DNA of 64,000 nucleotides from JADLGL01 sp963667605 (GTDB taxonomy: Bacteria; Pseudomonadota; Alphaproteobacteria; Rhizobiales; Kaistiaceae): contig CAXXUZ010000001.1 of NCBI GenBank assembly GCA_963667605.2, positions 186,001 to 250,000 of the forward strand, in the 5' to 3' direction. Numbering within the stretch: the stretch's first letter is position 1; each line of letters opens with the position of its first letter. Positions 52,513 to 61,482 of the stretch are shown here, piece after piece. The notes under the pieces were generated by a model that was given only the letters and a program-made list of their open reading frames with translations, had not been told where the DNA came from and did not search any database. The translations under genes and the position numbers were made by a program.

Positions 52513-53670
52513 CTATTCGCTGGCACTGTAGCGCCAGCGGTCGGCGCGGGTCTCAATAATTCGCAGGAACGAGGTTACAACCACGCCTATCAATGACAGG
52601 GAAAGGACTACAACCAAGTAGTTGGCCGATCTGAACGTGGAGGCATAGATTTGGAGGAGGCCGCCCAGCCCGGTGGCACCTAAATAAAGTTCAGCCACAA
52701 CCGTGTTGATCAGAGCGATCGTGGCACCGATGCGAAGCCCGACCACGATGAACGGCAGTGCTCCAGGAAGCATAATGCGGATGAAGACCTGGCTGCGCCG
52801 AGCGCCGGCTGAGCGCGCCATTTCCACCAGCTCGCCGTCGCTTTGGCGCACGCCAGCATAGGTGTTGACCATGATCGGCATGACCGCGCCAAGAAAAATC
52901 ACGAACACCTTGGCATCGAAGCCGAGCCCGAGGAAGACAATGATCAAGGGGATAAAGGCGACGCGAGGTGTTGCCATCAGAGCGTTCATGAAGACTTCCA
53001 TCGTGCGACCAAGAACGCGGAAGCCTCCGAAGATCAGACCGATCGGAATTCCGGCGAGCGACGCCAATGTGAAGCCGGTGCTGTAGTGGCGAAGGCTATC
53101 AAAGAACGCGACACGAAGCCGGTTGCGGTCTTCTCCGAACATCTCGATTGCGGCCTGGAGTGTACTTCCTGGATCGGCGAAGAGATTTGGGCCGGCGCGT
53201 TTTGATGCCTCCCACCAAAGGAGGATCAAAACGACGACCGCGATCAGCCGAAAGAAGGTTATCCGATAAGGCAGGAACCAATCCGGCGGATTGTTTGACA
53301 ATCCAGTCAATCGCCAAGCGCCGATAAGGAGCAGGAAGACCCCCGCCCAAATCGTGATGAAGTGATAATAGAGCGGGAATCCAACGTCGCCGGCCGTCTC
53401 GACAAGCCCCTCGCAATAGGCACTGCGAAAAAACAGGCAGCCAACGGTATCGAAAAGGCCGAGGTCGGAAGCTGCTACGATTTGGCTGTACGAGATACCC
53501 CACCACAGCAGGCCGATCGCAGACAGGCTAACGCCAACAATGATCTTCCGACTGAATTTCAACCAGGACGTCCTTCCAAAAAACGCAGTTCGCCGACAGC
53601 CTTTCGGCGAACGAGAAGGCCCGATGCCGTTCGTAATAGCGCTTGTCACCTGGCGCCGGGTTGGAATCAA
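52513..53670 (-). CDS. ABC transporter permease (SsuC/TauC-like) with extra N-terminal helices
   Basis: A 385-residue inner-membrane protein. The C-terminal 250 residues are a standard importer permease with about six helices and the EAA loop (GELVEMARSAGARRSQVFIR, MLPGALPFIVVGLRIG) that contacts the ATPase. Before that lie two or three additional helices (KIIVGVSLSAIGLLWWGI, HFITIWAGVFLLLIGAW) not usual for SsuC, making the protein about 100 residues longer. The first 35 residues are unlikely to be translated; a start near WLKFSRKIIVG would be more typical, but no ATG is there. It is the first gene of the operon. Confidence 0.88.
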   Translation of the reverse strand: MIPTRRQVTSAITNGIGPSRSPKGCRRTAFFGRTSWLKFSRKIIVGVSLSAIGLLWWGISYSQIVAASDLGLFDTVGCLFFRSAYCEGLVETAGDVGFPLYYHFITIWAGVFLLLIGAWRLTGLSNNPPDWFLPYRITFFRLIAVVVLILLWWEASKRAGPNLFADPGSTLQAAIEMFGEDRNRLRVAFFDSLRHYSTGFTLASLAGIPIGLIFGGFRVLGRTMEVFMNALMATPRVAFIPLIIVFLGLGFDAKVFVIFLGAVMPIMVNTYAGVRQSDGELVEMARSAGARRSQVFIRIMLPGALPFIVVGLRIGATIALINTVVAELYLGATGLGGLLQIYASTFRSANYLVVVLSLSLIGVVVTSFLRIIETRADRWRYSASE

Positions 53671-53915
53671 GCTGTGGGATCCATTCCGGCGCGGCGCTGG
53701 AGCCGACTGGGGCTCGGCGATGTCCAGTGTGTCAAGCTCGTTGAGCAGGTGGACGAAGCCATTTAGGGACGCGTGCTCGACAATGGCGAATTATCGGTTG
53801 CGGGATCAGCGGGCGCAGCTGATGAGCCCACCGGCGTGGCCTGGCAGCAACGGGAAACGACAATCGTCTCCTCGGTTCTTCAGCTGACCGGTGGGAATGC
53901 CGAGCCGGCCCGGCG

Positions 53916-55241
53916 CTAACGCGAGCTCTCGCCGCCAGCAGTCGCACCGGGATGATCGAGCCATCTCGCCTCGACTTTGTCGATTCGGTGGGCATCCAGG
54001 TCGACCACCTCGAACCGCCAGCCACGCCAGACGAACGATTCGCCAATCGCCGGAATATGTCCCAATTGATGCAGGATGAAGCCGGCGAGAGTTTGGAAGT
54101 CCTCATCTTTGTTCATTCCGACCATAGCCAGGGTTCGCTCGGTGTCGTCGATGGTGATCCGGCCCGACAGCAGCCAGGACCCGTCCGCACGCTCAATGGC
54201 ATCCGGCTCGTCATCGCCCTCATGCTCCGGTAAATCGCCGGCAATTGCGGCGAGGATGTCCGTTGGCGTGATGATCCCCTCAAACGATCCAAGCTCGTCA
54301 AGGACAATCGCCATGTGTACCCCTGAGGTCTTGAACCGATCGAGGAGACGCAGGATCGGCATGTGCTCATTAACGAACAGCGGGTCGCGCAATGCGGTGT
54401 GCACGTCCAATTTTCCGGTGGCATTCAGCTGCTCAAGCAAATCCCTGACATGCACGACCCCGGCCACTTCGTCGATCTCGTCTCGGCTGGCCGGGAAACG
54501 CGAGTGGCCGCTCTCCAGAATCTCCTTGAGGATGACGTCGGGCTCATCGTCCGGATCGATCCAGACAACATCGGTGCGCGGCACGATAATCGATCGGACC
54601 GATCGGTCGGCGACCTTGATGACGCCCTCAATCAGCTCGCGTTCGGCCGGGTGGAACACCCCGCTCTCGGTGCCCTCGGCGATCATCGCCCGGACCTCTT
54701 CCTCCGTCACGGTGCTCTGCGGCATACGTCGAACGCGGAGGAGCCGCAGAACGCCCTCGGTCGAGATCCGCAAGAACCAGACGACCGGTGCACCGATTTT
54801 GGCTATGCCCGCCATCGGCGGCGCGACAAAGCAAGCGATCCGTTCGGCATGGCCGAGCGCCACCCGCTTCGGCACCAATTCGCCGATGATCAGCGAAAAG
54901 TAGGTCACCGCCACAACCACCAGCACGATCGCCAATTGGTCGGCAGAGCCGGCAACGGCCGGAATCTGTGCCAGTCGTTCGGCGAGTGGTTCGGACAGCA
55001 TCGCACCGCTGAATGCGCCGGCGAAGATACCGATGAGGGTGATTCCGAACTGAACGGTGGAAAGAAACCCCGTCGGATCCTCGATCAGCTTGAGCGCTCG
55101 GCTTGCCCCAGGGACGCCCTGCTTGGCCAAACTCTGTAGGCGGCTGCGTCGCGACGACACAATCGCCAGTTCGGACATGGCGAAGAAGCCGTTGATCAAA
55201 AAAAGGAGCCCAATGACCGCAAACTGCCAAAAATGCATCAC
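53916..55241 (-). CDS. CNNM/HlyC-type membrane protein with CBS domains
   Basis: A 441-residue protein of the DUF21-CBS-CorC_HlyC architecture. Residues 1-190 form the DUF21 transmembrane region (FAVIGLLFLINGFFAMSELA, FLSTVQFGITLIGIFAGAFS, VVVAVTYFSLIIGELVPKRV). A CBS pair follows (RSIIVPRTDVVWIDPDD, then HMAIVLDELGSFEGIITPTD), then the CorC_HlyC domain ending GWRFEVVDLDAHRIDKVEAR. Relatives are implicated in Mg or Co efflux or in membrane protection. The hemolysin label is historical. It is divergent from the protease gene. Confidence 0.92.
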   Translation of the reverse strand: MMHFWQFAVIGLLFLINGFFAMSELAIVSSRRSRLQSLAKQGVPGASRALKLIEDPTGFLSTVQFGITLIGIFAGAFSGAMLSEPLAERLAQIPAVAGSADQLAIVLVVVAVTYFSLIIGELVPKRVALGHAERIACFVAPPMAGIAKIGAPVVWFLRISTEGVLRLLRVRRMPQSTVTEEEVRAMIAEGTESGVFHPAERELIEGVIKVADRSVRSIIVPRTDVVWIDPDDEPDVILKEILESGHSRFPASRDEIDEVAGVVHVRDLLEQLNATGKLDVHTALRDPLFVNEHMPILRLLDRFKTSGVHMAIVLDELGSFEGIITPTDILAAIAGDLPEHEGDDEPDAIERADGSWLLSGRITIDDTERTLAMVGMNKDEDFQTLAGFILHQLGHIPAIGESFVWRGWRFEVVDLDAHRIDKVEARWLDHPGATAGGESSR

Positions 55242-55417
55242 GCCTCGGAAGAAACCGGGTCGGGGGCAGGACTTAGTGACGAGCGACAGTCTTCCTGGAC
55301 CATTTGACCACTTAGCCGACTTTGCCGTCGTCGGAAACGGACGTTACTCACTCGGGGTTCACCACAGCATAACATCAAGTATGATGGTTGAACGGTGTAC
55401 AGCCAAGGAAGACGGCG

Positions 55418-56398
55418 ATGGGTAGCAGCGATAGAGCGCCCATTCGTTACAGCCGCGGGCATCTGGCTTGGTTTCTGGCCCTGGTTGGCTTGAGCTTTGC
55501 GACCGCGGCGCAAGCGCAGCAGCCAGCGGCGTTTCCGATCGGATATGTTCCAGCGGACAAAGAAGCTGCGGCCGACCGTCCACGGCCCGATCAGACCCGC
55601 ATCCTGGGAGGCGATATCGCCGCCGAGGGCGCTTGGCCCTGGCAAGTTGGATTGGTCCGCGCCGACGAGCCGGATGTGTTCTATGGCCAATTTTGTGGCG
55701 GCAGTCTGATTGCGAGCGTGTGGATCTTGACCGCCGCGCATTGCGTCTATCATGAGGACGAGCGAGACTTCTCGCTGATGGCCGTTCAGCCCGGTGAGAT
55801 GTTTGTGCTGGCTGGCACCAACTATTTGGAGAACGGCGAGGGCGAACTGATCGAAGTGGCTGCGATCTACGCCCATCCCCAATATGATCCGGTTGCCATC
55901 GACAACGATATCGCTTTAATTCGGTTGGCTCACGCCCCGAGTTCCGCCAATGTGGGGACCATTCGGCTACCATCGCTGGCGGCCGAGCAGCGTTATGCTG
56001 TCGCCGGAACACCCGCTATCGTCACAGGTTGGGGTCGCCTCCGAGATGGCCAGTATCCGGTCGAACTGCGCCAGGTTGAGATCGTCCTGTTCGATCGCGC
56101 CGAATGCAATCAGGACGCGGGTGGTCCGGACAAGCCGGGCGTAACCGTTCGGGGGCCGATTACGGACAACATGATCTGCTCCGGGGTTGCCGAGGGCGGC
56201 AAGGGATCGTGCAGCGGCGACAGCGGCGGGCCGTTGCTGGTGGAGCTCGAAGACAACACCTATGTCCAAGTCGGCGTTGTGAGCTGGGGTTACACCGACG
56301 ACAACGCTGCTGGATGCGACCTTGAGGTCGCCTTCTCCGCCTACACTCGTGTCGCTCGATACCAAGACTGGATTACGCAGATCATTGCGAATCAATAG
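55418..56398 (+). CDS. Exported trypsin-like serine protease (S1A)
   Basis: A 326-residue protease with a signal peptide (HLAWFLALVGLSFATAAQAQ) and a short pro-region ending at ILGGDIAAEGAWPWQVGL, the typical activation cleavage site (R/ILGG). The catalytic triad is intact: His in ILTAAHCVYH, Asp in DNDIALIRLAH, Ser in GSCSGDSGGPLLVE. Cysteines flank the His and Ser as in chymotrypsin-fold enzymes. The aspartate that gives trypsin its Arg/Lys specificity cannot be seen: the S1-floor position reads GKGSCSGDSGG, so specificity may differ. The ATG at 55418 follows AAGGAAG. Confidence 0.92.
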   Translation: MGSSDRAPIRYSRGHLAWFLALVGLSFATAAQAQQPAAFPIGYVPADKEAAADRPRPDQTRILGGDIAAEGAWPWQVGLVRADEPDVFYGQFCGGSLIASVWILTAAHCVYHEDERDFSLMAVQPGEMFVLAGTNYLENGEGELIEVAAIYAHPQYDPVAIDNDIALIRLAHAPSSANVGTIRLPSLAAEQRYAVAGTPAIVTGWGRLRDGQYPVELRQVEIVLFDRAECNQDAGGPDKPGVTVRGPITDNMICSGVAEGGKGSCSGDSGGPLLVELEDNTYVQVGVVSWGYTDDNAAGCDLEVAFSAYTRVARYQDWITQIIANQ

Positions 56399-56718
56399 CT
56401 TACGGCGAAGATTGTCCAACGCTGACTACGCTAGACTCGGTCCTTTTCCGTTTCATTGTCCAACGCGAACGCCTGTTCGGCGAGCTTCTTTTGATTGGCC
56501 GCGCGAAGCCAGGGAGGGTTACTGCCTTTCCTCATAGTCGACGACTTTGTAGCCGCCGTCGACGTGCTCAACCTCCATCATGAAGTGAGTGCGGACCATC
56601 ACCCCGAAGCTGTTTTGGGCGTCCACATAGGCATCGATCCGGTACACGCAGTCAGCAGAAAGGAACACCGCCACCTCCGAGTCGCTGTAGATCGGGTAAC
56701 GTGAGGTTGAAGGAGCAA

Positions 56719-57798
56719 CTAGTGGATGGAATCTAACGCTTGATGCCCGCGTCTGACAGCGGCGATGATTTTGTCGGGATCCTTTGTCCAGATGAAGGGC
56801 TGCGGATCGTTGTTGGTGTGTTCGAGGAAGCGGTTGATGGTGGCCTGGAGATCGACGATCGAGTGGAAGACGCCGCGCTTGAGACGTTGCTTTGCGAGCT
56901 TTGCGAAGAAACCTTCGACGGCGTTGAGCCAGGAGCAGGATGTTGGGGTGAAGTGGAAGAAAAAGCGCGGATGGCGCGTAAGCCACCCGCGGACCTTGGG
57001 ATGCTTGTGGGCGGCGTAGTTGTCGAGGATCACATGGACCAGCTTTCCCGCGGGCACGTCGGCCTCGATGGCGTTGAGGAAGCGAATGAACTCTTGGTGT
57101 CGATGGCGCTGCATGCACTGGCCGATGACACGCCCTTCGAGCACGTTCAGCGCGGCGAACAGCGTGGTCGTGCCGTGCCGCTTGTAGTCATGCGTCATCG
57201 TGCCCGCGCGTCCCGTCTTCATCGGCAGCCCGGGTTGGGTGCGGTCGAGCGCCTGGATCTGGCTCTTCTCGTCAACCGACAGGACAACGGCGTGCGCCGG
57301 CGGATCGACATAAAGGCCGACGATGTCCCGCAGCTTGGGAATGAACTCCGGGTCACGCGACAGCTTGAACTGCCGGACCCGGTGGGGCTGAAGCCCGTGC
57401 GCCCGCCAGATGCGCTGTACCGCGCTGACGCTGATGCCGACCGTCTTGGCCATCGCCGGCGCCGTCCAATGTGTCGCCTCGTGGCGCGGCGCACTCAGCG
57501 TCAGCGCGACGACGCGGTCAGCGATTTCCCGGCCGAGCGGCGGAACGCGCGAGGGTCGCGTCTTGTCCCGCAGCAACCCCTCGACACCCTCGTGCATGAA
57601 GCGCTCCTGCCAACGCCAAACCGCTGTCTTGCTCTTGCCGGTGCAGCGCATGATCTCGACCGTGCCGAGACCATCCCCGCTCAGAAGGACGATCCGTGCC
57701 CGCCACACGTGTTTCTGCCGGCTGTTCCGGTCCGCAACGACCGCTTCGAGACGAGCACGGTCGGCGGTACTCACATCGACGATGATTCCTGGCCGCAT
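56719..57798 (-). CDS. IS630-family transposase (copy 2)
   Basis: Same protein as copy 1 except for scattered substitutions (for example Cys for Arg in IMRCTGKSK and ALDSIH for ALDFIH at the C-terminus). The DDE residues (VDEKSQ, LDNYAAHK, NAVEGFF) are intact, so it could still be active. The ATG at 57798 is preferred over a TTG at 57849 that lies inside the terminal region. The stop TAG is again formed by the duplicated TA and the flanking G. Confidence 0.95.
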   Translation of the reverse strand: MRPGIIVDVSTADRARLEAVVADRNSRQKHVWRARIVLLSGDGLGTVEIMRCTGKSKTAVWRWQERFMHEGVEGLLRDKTRPSRVPPLGREIADRVVALTLSAPRHEATHWTAPAMAKTVGISVSAVQRIWRAHGLQPHRVRQFKLSRDPEFIPKLRDIVGLYVDPPAHAVVLSVDEKSQIQALDRTQPGLPMKTGRAGTMTHDYKRHGTTTLFAALNVLEGRVIGQCMQRHRHQEFIRFLNAIEADVPAGKLVHVILDNYAAHKHPKVRGWLTRHPRFFFHFTPTSCSWLNAVEGFFAKLAKQRLKRGVFHSIVDLQATINRFLEHTNNDPQPFIWTKDPDKIIAAVRRGHQALDSIH

Positions 57799-57867
57799 GC
57801 GCCAGACTCGCACACAACGTGCCCGGCGAGAATCCCTCGCGGGATTCAAACGTCAAATTTTATCCAC
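56722..57867 (-). mobile_element. IS630-family insertion sequence, copy 2
   Basis: 1146 bp, same ends and length as copy 1 but in the opposite orientation, with TA at both edges (56720-56721 and 57868-57869). The pre-insertion site is CTAG within the lipoprotein gene. Confidence 0.93.
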
Positions 57868-58055
57868 TAGTATCCGATCCATAAAGACCTGAGTCGCACC
57901 GTAGGCTGATCTCTTGGCTTGTTCTGTGGGTCCGCAGGAGTCGAAAGCCGCATCATTGGGTGCATCATCATCGGGTGATCCGCCACAGCCGGTCAGCGCC
58001 GCAGCGGCAACCGTTACCGCAGCGATGTTGGCTATTGCTATTCTCATCACCACTC

Positions 58056-59111
58056 CTATCGATTGTCAGGGTTCGGCTCTAAAGCCTCCAACGAGAGAGC
58101 TTGTCCAGCAAGCCGCTTCTGATTAGCCGCGCGGGTGTAGCGCGTGACCTCTTTTGAGGTCCGATGGCCGGTGATCGACATTATCTGTTGCTCGGTTGCG
58201 CCAGCCTCGGCGAGCCTGGACGCCGCGGCCTTCCGCAAGCGGTGCGCGCTGCAATGCGGTAAGCCGGCCTCGTCGCACCATTTACGGAACCGAGAGCCGA
58301 AGCCGGATGATTTGAACGGGCGACCATATGCGGACACCAGAAACGTCAAATCGCCTGTCGGGCTGGCGTCGATGATCGCTTGAAGCTCCGGCCGGATCGG
58401 TATTTCGAGCGTGACGGGATTGTGGTTGCGATTCTTGTGTTGCGTGAACATTAGCCAGCCGTCGCGGACGTGCTGGCGTCCGAAGGCGACGACGTCGCTA
58501 CGCCGCTGGCCAGTGTATAGCAAGATCGCGAGCGCCAGGCGCGCGCGCGTGCCGAATCTGGTGACGCGCCTCGTACCGCTCGACCTCGTCGACCGACCAA
58601 GAATGGAATCCGTCAGAATTGATTCTGAGGTATGGAACGTCGCGCGCCGGATTCTTCTCGACGTGTTCGTGTTCGACAGCGAATGTAAACACGCGCCGCA
58701 AGGCTTTGACTCGGTTATTGCCGGAGTTCGGCTTGTCGGCCTTCCGATCGCGCAGCACTCGAATCGCCTTGCCGGTGATCTTCGACGCTTCGACCTGGCC
58801 GAACAGCTTCGCCGACTGTGGATTGATCGGCTCAGCCAGGCACGCCGCGAGAATCCCTCGGCGGACACACTTCGTCGCCTGATCAAGCTGCCAAAATTCC
58901 GCCGACCGCTCGTACTGCTCGACAAGCCAGGCAAGCGTGCCTGTGGTCGGATGCCGTGGCGTGGGGATATCAGGAAGCCCGTCGCCGGCGAGTAGGCGCG
59001 CGTACAGCGCCATGAAGCGCTTTACTAGGCCTGACTGATCGCCGTCATCATCCAGCCGCAACTGAACAACGACGTCATCGCCAACACGCGGTGGCCGATG
59101 CGGGTGTACTA
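58056..59111 (-). pseudogene. Tyrosine recombinase remnant (frameshifted, 5' end cut by IS630 copy 3)
   Basis: The 3' part is a catalytic domain: LLYTGQRRSDVVAFGRQHV (Arg), CSAHRLRKAAASRLAEAG (HxxR), GHRTSKEVTRYTRAA (His and the Tyr nucleophile). The upstream core-binding part (LAWLVEQYERSAEFWQLDQA, RVFTFAVEHEHVEKNPARDV) is in another frame. The break lies at a (GC)5 run, 58541-58549 region, where loss or gain of one dinucleotide unit would restore RHARLALAILLYTGQ. IS630 copy 3 then cuts the 5' end after PPRVGDDVVV. Upstream of that IS, GDTLL continues the frame up to the IS1-like element. It is distinct from the integrase at 18518 and has no tRNA next to it in the window. Confidence 0.75.
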
Positions 59112-60188
59112 GTGGATGGAATCTAACGCTTGATGCCCGCGTCTGACAGCGGCGATGATTTTGTCGGGATCCTTTGTCCAGATGAAGGGCTGCGGATCGT
59201 TGTTGGTGTGTTCGAGGAAGCGGTTGATGGTGGCCTGGAGATCGACGATCGAGTGGAAGACGCCGCGCTTGAGACGTTGCTTTGCGAGCTTTGCGAAGAA
59301 ACCTTCGACGGCGTTGAGCCAGGAGCAGGATGTTGGGGTGAAGTGGAAGAAGGTCCGCGGATGGCACGTAAGCCACCCGCGGACCTTGGGATGCTTGTGG
59401 GCGGCGTAGTTGTCGAGGATCACATGGACCAGCTTTCCCGCGGGCACGTCGGCCTCGATGGCGTTGAGGAAGCGAATGAACTCTTGGTGTCGATGGCGCT
59501 GCATGCACCGGCCGATGACACGCCCTTCGAGCACGTTCAGCGCGGCGAACAGCGTGGTCGTGCCGTGCCGCTTGTAGTCATGCGTCATCGTGCCCGCGCA
59601 TCCCGTCTTCATCGGCAGCCCGGGTTGGGTGCGGTCGAGCGCCTGGATCTGGCTCTTCTCGTCAACCGACAGGACAACGGCGTGCGCCGGCGGATCGACA
59701 TAAAGGCCGACGATGTCCCGCAGCTTGGGAATGAACTCCGGGTCACGCGACAGCTTGAACTGCCGGACCCGGTGGGGCTGAAGCCCGTGCGCCCGCCAGA
59801 TGCGCTGTACCGCGCTGACGCTGATGCCGACCGTCTTGGCCATCGCCGGCGCCGTCCAATGTGTCGCCTCGTGGCGCGGCGCACTCAGCGTCAGCGCGAC
59901 GACGCGGTCAGCGATTTCCCGGCCGAGCGGCGGAACGCGCGAGGGTCGCGTCTTGTCCCGCAGCAACCCCTCGACACCCTCGTGCATGAAGCGCTCCTGC
60001 CAACGCCAAACCGCTGTCTTGCTCTTGCCGGTGCGGCGCATGATCTCGACCGTGCCGAGACCATCCCCGCTCAGAAGGACGATCCGTGCCCGCCACACGT
60101 GTTTCTGCCGGCTGTTCCGGTCCGCAACGACCGCTTCGAGACGAGCACGGTCGGCGGTACTCACATCGACGATGATTCCTGGCCGCAT
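59109..60188 (-). CDS. IS630-family transposase (copy 3)
   Basis: Near-identical to copies 1 and 2, with its own substitutions (KTGCAGTM for KTGRAGTM, VIGRCMQ for VIGQCMQ, LTCHPRTFFHF for LTRHPRFFFHF). Catalytic acidic residues are retained. Start ATG 60188, stop TAG shared with the target duplication. Private changes in each copy show that the three diverged slightly after transposition. Confidence 0.95.
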   Translation of the reverse strand: MRPGIIVDVSTADRARLEAVVADRNSRQKHVWRARIVLLSGDGLGTVEIMRRTGKSKTAVWRWQERFMHEGVEGLLRDKTRPSRVPPLGREIADRVVALTLSAPRHEATHWTAPAMAKTVGISVSAVQRIWRAHGLQPHRVRQFKLSRDPEFIPKLRDIVGLYVDPPAHAVVLSVDEKSQIQALDRTQPGLPMKTGCAGTMTHDYKRHGTTTLFAALNVLEGRVIGRCMQRHRHQEFIRFLNAIEADVPAGKLVHVILDNYAAHKHPKVRGWLTCHPRTFFHFTPTSCSWLNAVEGFFAKLAKQRLKRGVFHSIVDLQATINRFLEHTNNDPQPFIWTKDPDKIIAAVRRGHQALDSIH

Positions 60189-60257
60189 GCGCCAGACTCG
60201 CACACAACGTGCCCGGCGAGAATCCCTCGCGGGATTCAAACGTCAAATTTTATCCAC
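59112..60257 (-). mobile_element. IS630-family insertion sequence, copy 3
   Basis: 1146 bp with the same ends as copies 1 and 2, TA at both edges (59110-59111, 60258-60259), and target CTAG. Inserted in the integrase remnant in the same orientation as copy 2, 1.2 kb away. Confidence 0.93.
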
Positions 60258-60356
60258 TAGCAGCGTGTCTCCCTGACGGAAGCGCGGCGTTGGGTAGTGG
60301 TACAGTTTCAGATTCACCAGCTTTGACCAACCGGCGAACCATGGCATACTCCCACC

Positions 60357-60617
60357 ATGACAGCAAAGCGCCTCAAACGCCCGCGCGACCCCGTCGAGCT
60401 TGGCAAATTGGTCGGTGACATTCTCACTGGCCAGGTCGAAGATAGAGCGCCCACACCGCCTATAGACAAGGATAAAAACCCGGCCGCCGTTGAGTTGGGC
60501 CGGAAGGGCGGGTTGAAGGGCGGTCGCGCGCGCGCCGAATCGCTTACCCCCGAACGCCGCAAAGGAATCGCCCAAAACGCCGCGAGTCGGCGCTGGAACC
60601 CATTAAAACAGAAATGA
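60357..60617 (+). CDS. Small basic protein in the IS1-like element
   Basis: An 86-residue protein: MTAKRLKRPRDPVELGKLVG, an acidic linker, then a Lys/Arg/Gly/Ala-rich half (AAVELGRKGGLKGGRARAES, TPERRKGIAQNAASRRW). I recognise this as a widespread small hypothetical protein that often occurs near such transposases; its basic repeats suggest DNA or RNA binding. It starts 49 bp inside the left inverted repeat, so it appears to be part of the element rather than host sequence. The ATG is well placed, but no strong Shine-Dalgarno is visible. Confidence 0.7.
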   Translation: MTAKRLKRPRDPVELGKLVGDILTGQVEDRAPTPPIDKDKNPAAVELGRKGGLKGGRARAESLTPERRKGIAQNAASRRWNPLKQK

Positions 60618-60758
60618 AACGCTGAAATCCGAACCGCACGCCCCATCAGCCCTAGGCGTCCACTCCCTTCAATCCCCCCATTACTCCGCCATCATCCCAG
60701 GCTTGCACGGATCGTAGCCGCGTGGTAGATATGGTGCTTCTCATTTGGAGGAGAACCA

Positions 60759-61331
60759 ATGCCAGTGACGCAAGCGGACATACAAAACGCTATTGAGGAG
60801 ACGGAGAGAGAGCTTGCAGAGCTTAGGGCGGCTTACAGAGTTATGGAACGACTCGGCGGCGCTGCCATAAAATTGAACACAACGGCGGGCTCTGTGGATG
60901 CCACCATCGGAGAATCCGGGGCGATAGATCTTGACGAGATCGAGCTCACGAGAAAGCCGGCAAAGGTCAGCTCTACGCTTGACACAGACATTAGGAGCCT
61001 GATTGGGCGGTTAGGGAGCCAGGAATTCACGGTTAGCCACGTCAATGCGATACTGAGAAAGATGGGCAAAGGATCAGAAGCGAAGCATTTCAAGAATCGT
61101 ATCTCGATCACAACCCGAAAGCTTGCCGACGAGGGGTTGATAACGCGCACTCACGAAGGGAGCGGTAGCGACCCACATAGGTATCGGGTAGCCAAGGATG
61201 GTGGCTTGGAGAAGGCCCAAGCCGGAATTTCTCCGAAAGGAGAACCCGAGCCCAGGGCCGGGCTCGGGCCTTTAGATCAACATCCAACAAGTACGGCAGC
61301 CGTCCCAACGGCTCGAAAGGTAGAAAGGTAG
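60759..61331 (+). CDS. Coiled-coil / winged-helix-like protein in the IS1-like element
   Basis: A 190-residue protein. Residues 5-35 form a coiled coil (IQNAIEETERELAELRAAYR). Residues about 80-150 look like a winged helix (FTVSHVNAILRKMGKGSEAK, NRISITTRKLADEGLITRTH). The last 35 residues, from SPKGEPEP, are Pro/Gly-rich and are encoded across a 9-bp GC palindrome (CCCGAGCCC/GGGCTCGGG, 61245-61268) followed by CCTTT, which looks like a terminator. The true gene may once have ended before it. GGAGGAG lies upstream of the ATG. It is probably a DNA-binding regulator; no family is named. Confidence 0.65.
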   Translation: MPVTQADIQNAIEETERELAELRAAYRVMERLGGAAIKLNTTAGSVDATIGESGAIDLDEIELTRKPAKVSSTLDTDIRSLIGRLGSQEFTVSHVNAILRKMGKGSEAKHFKNRISITTRKLADEGLITRTHEGSGSDPHRYRVAKDGGLEKAQAGISPKGEPEPRAGLGPLDQHPTSTAAVPTARKVER

Positions 61332-61371
61332 GTGGTACATGAAAAAATAGAGCTTAAATTCAGGCCCACGC

Positions 61372-61411
61372 AACCCTGTGCCAAAGCTCTTCACAGCCGA
61401 GGCACAGGGTT
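61372..61411 (+). repeat. 11-bp perfect inverted repeat upstream of the IS1-like transposase
   Basis: AACCCTGTGCC (61372-61382) and GGCACAGGGTT (61401-61411) can form a perfect 11-bp hairpin with an 18-nt loop, followed by TATATC. It would protect the transposase promoter from read-through transcription, as terminators often do in insertion sequences. Confidence 0.6.
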
Positions 61412-61452
61412 TATATCACTATCCAGCCGACCGATAAACTATTATTTTATGC

Positions 61453-61481
61453 TTGACTGGTCAGGCATGACGGTGCATTAT
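61453..61481 (+). promoter_or_regulatory. Strong sigma-70-like promoter of the IS1-like transposase
   Basis: TTGACT (61453-61458) and CATTAT (61476-61481) are 17 nt apart. Transcription would start near 61488, at or next to the ATG at 61489, so the mRNA may be leaderless. A perfect palindrome, GGCATGA (61464-61470) with TCATGCC (61481-61487), overlaps the spacer and start and could be an operator. Confidence 0.6.
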
Positions 61482-61482
61482 C

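Larger units (their letters stand above)
56519..58053 (-). pseudogene. Lipoprotein gene interrupted by IS630 copy 2
   Basis: The 5' part (57868-58053) encodes a lipoprotein signal with lipobox LTGC (MVMRIAIANIAAVTVAAAAL-TGCGG) and continues to AYGATQVFMDRI. The 3' part (56519-56721) continues in frame, once the insertion and one TA are removed, with VAPSTSRYPIYSDSEVAVFL and ends KVVDYEERQ. The restored protein has about 127 residues: a small outer-membrane or periplasmic lipoprotein of unknown family with five or more Cys/Tyr-rich strands. The insertion makes it inactive. Confidence 0.8.

Noticed and set aside
53801..53881. CTGATGA followed later by GAAACGACAATCGTC on the plus strand, resembling a hammerhead ribozyme core.
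   Set aside because: Stem III can form (ACGA/TCGT), but the bases after CTGATGA and before GAAA do not pair for stem II, and no stem I is possible around the would-be cleavage site. Chance match.
56740..57870. 376-codon frames antisense to each IS630 transposase.
   Set aside because: The same antisense frame occurs in all three copies because the copies are nearly identical. It is a by-product of GC-rich codon usage and has no domain.
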